NCBI GenBank assembly: GCA_021804705.1
Contig: JAJZHC010000076.1
Coordinates: 1-7,017, forward strand
Length of the DNA: 7,017 nt
Reading direction: 5' to 3'
Source of the DNA: Pseudomonadota bacterium
GTDB taxonomy: Bacteria; Pseudomonadota; Gammaproteobacteria; Burkholderiales; Ferrovaceae
Shown here: piece by piece, positions 5,447 to 7,017 of the stretch
Layout: every line of letters begins with the position of its first letter
How positions within the stretch are numbered: the first letter of the stretch is position 1
The notes under the pieces: generated by a model
Databases searched by the model: none
What the model was told of the DNA's origin: nothing
Seen by the model: only the letters and a program-made list of their open reading frames with translations
Translations under genes and position numbers: made by a program

Positions 5447-7017
5447 GTGACCATTTTGCGATTGCATTTTCAGAGTTTGCGTTTTCAGGTTCTGGCCTTA
5501 CTGGTAACGACATTTACCATTATCTTTGTCATTGCCGTTTACAACGCCTACGAAAGACGCAACCATGAACTCTCTGAGATGCTCAAGACGCTTGGGATCC
5601 ACGCACACGAAATTGCCGATTCCGAGAATCAGACTGTTCGCTACATCGAGCAACTTCCTTTACTGATTTCACAAACCTCCGTATTCAACCCGCCTTTTGA
5701 TTCCAGCAACTGCCACCTGATACTGGAACATCTCGTCAAAAACGATCCGCACATTGCGAATCTGATGCTGGCCGCCCCAAACGGGAATGTCGTCTGCAAA
5801 TCCAACACAGTCCCGGGAAGCCTCAACGTTGCCGACCGTCACTATTTCAAGGAAGCCCTTGCCAGCAGGGATCTCATCGTGGGTGAAGCCATCATGGGGC
5901 GCACCAGCAAGCTCTGGGTCCTTCCCTTTGCAATCTCCGTACGCGACAAGCAGGGCCACATCAAGGGCGTGATGGAAGCAAGCCTCGACCTGGGCTGGAT
6001 CAAGGCAGAGTTCGTCAGGGGGAAGTATCCGCCAGAAGCCCGGATCGGTTTGATCGACAGCGAAGGGAACGTCCTGGCCCGTTACCCTGACCCAGAGAGT
6101 CTGACTGGCAAGAACATATCGCATATTCCGTTCTTTAAAGCCCTGATGGAGGAACATGGCAACGGCTCGGCAACCGTACCCGACTATGACAATGTGCAGC
6201 GGATTTTTGTGTTTTCGCCATTTTCAAGGACCGGGGTCAATGAAATCTATTTATGGATTGGGATGTCAAGGGCCTCAGTGCTTGCCAACGCTGATGCCCA
6301 GTTCACTCGCTCCATGCTGCTGCTTTCAGCGATTTCACTACTGACCTTTTCCCTGGTCTGGTTTGGCGGCAGCCGGCTGTTGGTTCATCCCATCAACGTC
6401 ATTGCAGCAACCGCCGACCGTTTGAGTAAAGGGGACTACCACGCACGAACAAGTCTTCCATACGCCGCCAATGAACTGGGCAACCTGGCCAAGACTGTCG
6501 ATAACATGGCGGGGGCGCTGGCCTCCAGAAGCGCTTTGCTCAGGCTCAATCGCTCACTCAGCGTATTGATTTCATGCAACCGGGTTCTGGTGCATGCCAA
6601 CAGTGAACAGCAACTGCTAAACGACATCTGTCAGATCATCATTGAGCATGGCGGGTTTCGCATGGCCTGGGTGGGCATCGTCAACCACGACGATACAAAA
6701 AGCATCACGCCCATCATCATTCATGGATTCGAGGACGGTTATCTGGCCCATGCCAACATCACCTGGGCAGACACGCCCCACGGTCAAGGCGTTACCGGAA
6801 TTGCCGTCAGATCAGGAATACCGCACGTTAACCACGATTTTGAAAGGGATCCGACAGCCGCGCCATGGCGTGAGGCCGCGTCCAGGCGCGGTTACCGGAC
6901 CAGCAGCGCGTTCCCCCTGATGAAGGAAAATCGTGCCTGGGGCGTCCTGACTGTTTATTCCGAAAAACTGGATGCCTTTACCGAGAAGGAAGTTGCGTTA
7001 TTGACCGATCTGGCCGC
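5447..7017 (+). CDS. Membrane sensor with Cache, HAMP and GAF domains, 3'-partial
   Basis: 523 codons are visible and the frame is open at the right edge. Order: cytoplasmic MTILRLHFQSLRF, transmembrane helix 1 (about 14-32), a periplasmic double-Cache-like region (about 35-284) with DRHYFKEAL (130-138) and GLIDSEGNVLARYPDP (201-216), transmembrane helix 2 (about 289-306), HAMP (about 307-360, with P315 and NELGNLAKTVDNM), a linking helix, then GAF (about 385 onward, FRMAWVGIV, GQGVTGIAVRSG, SSAFPLM). This is the input half of a signalling protein that senses a small extracellular ligand. The missing output could be a GGDEF/EAL pair or a histidine kinase; the GAF style is common in diguanylate cyclases, but this is a guess. 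The start is unsure: an in-frame stop lies at 5396-5398, and candidates are GTG 5447, TTG 5423, 5456 and 5462, none with a clear ribosome binding site. It is divergent from the cytochrome gene. Confidence 0.85.
   Translation, partial: MTILRLHFQSLRFQVLALLVTTFTIIFVIAVYNAYERRNHELSEMLKTLGIHAHEIADSENQTVRYIEQLPLLISQTSVFNPPFDSSNCHLILEHLVKNDPHIANLMLAAPNGNVVCKSNTVPGSLNVADRHYFKEALASRDLIVGEAIMGRTSKLWVLPFAISVRDKQGHIKGVMEASLDLGWIKAEFVRGKYPPEARIGLIDSEGNVLARYPDPESLTGKNISHIPFFKALMEEHGNGSATVPDYDNVQRIFVFSPFSRTGVNEIYLWIGMSRASVLANADAQFTRSMLLLSAISLLTFSLVWFGGSRLLVHPINVIAATADRLSKGDYHARTSLPYAANELGNLAKTVDNMAGALASRSALLRLNRSLSVLISCNRVLVHANSEQQLLNDICQIIIEHGGFRMAWVGIVNHDDTKSITPIIIHGFEDGYLAHANITWADTPHGQGVTGIAVRSGIPHVNHDFERDPTAAPWREAASRRGYRTSSAFPLMKENRAWGVLTVYSEKLDAFTEKEVALLTDLA

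Noticed and set aside
5669..6157. Minus-strand open frame of 162 codons
   Set aside because: It lies opposite the Cache region of the sensor, whose plus-strand frame runs unbroken to the window edge.

Overview
The window is ordinary, densely packed, moderately GC-rich bacterial chromosome. The gene families point to a proteobacterium, most likely a betaproteobacterium: an AlgP/H1-type lysine-rich protein, a UmuD with an HGGPRPGAGRKPG head, an E. coli YbbO-like short-chain dehydrogenase, a small c551/c552-type cytochrome and a Cache-HAMP-GAF sensor. This placement is inferred from protein character only; no rRNA or tRNA gene is present to fix it. I see no CRISPR array, insertion sequence, phage gene or RNA gene, and no gene-free gap longer than about 100 bases.

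Layout from left to right. (1) The end of a histone H1-like Lys/Ala/Pro/Thr-rich protein gene, built on internal DNA repeats and open at the left edge (2-478). (2) An eight-helix COG4705-type membrane protein, visibly a duplication of a duplication (497-1258). (3) A umuDC-type mutagenic repair operon (1354-3244): a long-headed UmuD autoprotease followed 10 bases later by the Y-family polymerase UmuC. A perfect 10+3+10 palindrome directly abuts the umuD start codon. (4) Convergent to umuC, and overlapping it by 27 bases, is glutamate racemase murI (minus strand, 3218-4012). (5) Divergent from murI is an SDR oxidoreductase (4165-5016). (6) Convergent to that, 19 bases away, is a periplasmic cytochrome c551-like electron carrier (minus strand, 5036-5350). 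(7) Divergent from the cytochrome is a membrane sensor (Cache, HAMP, GAF) that runs off the right edge (about 5447-7017).

The only clear operon is umuD-umuC: UmuD is expected to self-cleave during DNA damage and then activate UmuC for translesion synthesis. The other genes are mostly single units in alternating orientation. The most informative regulatory signals are two. The umuD palindrome is unlike the CTGT-N8-ACAG LexA box and may be bound by a dedicated repressor. The cytochrome promoter has an FNR/ANR-type box (9 of 10 consensus bases) centred at exactly -41.5 from the start predicted by a CATACT -10 element, which suggests oxygen-controlled expression.

No wholly new multi-gene system is evident. 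The best leads are the palindrome plus the UmuD head domain, and the repeat-built COG4705 protein of unknown function.
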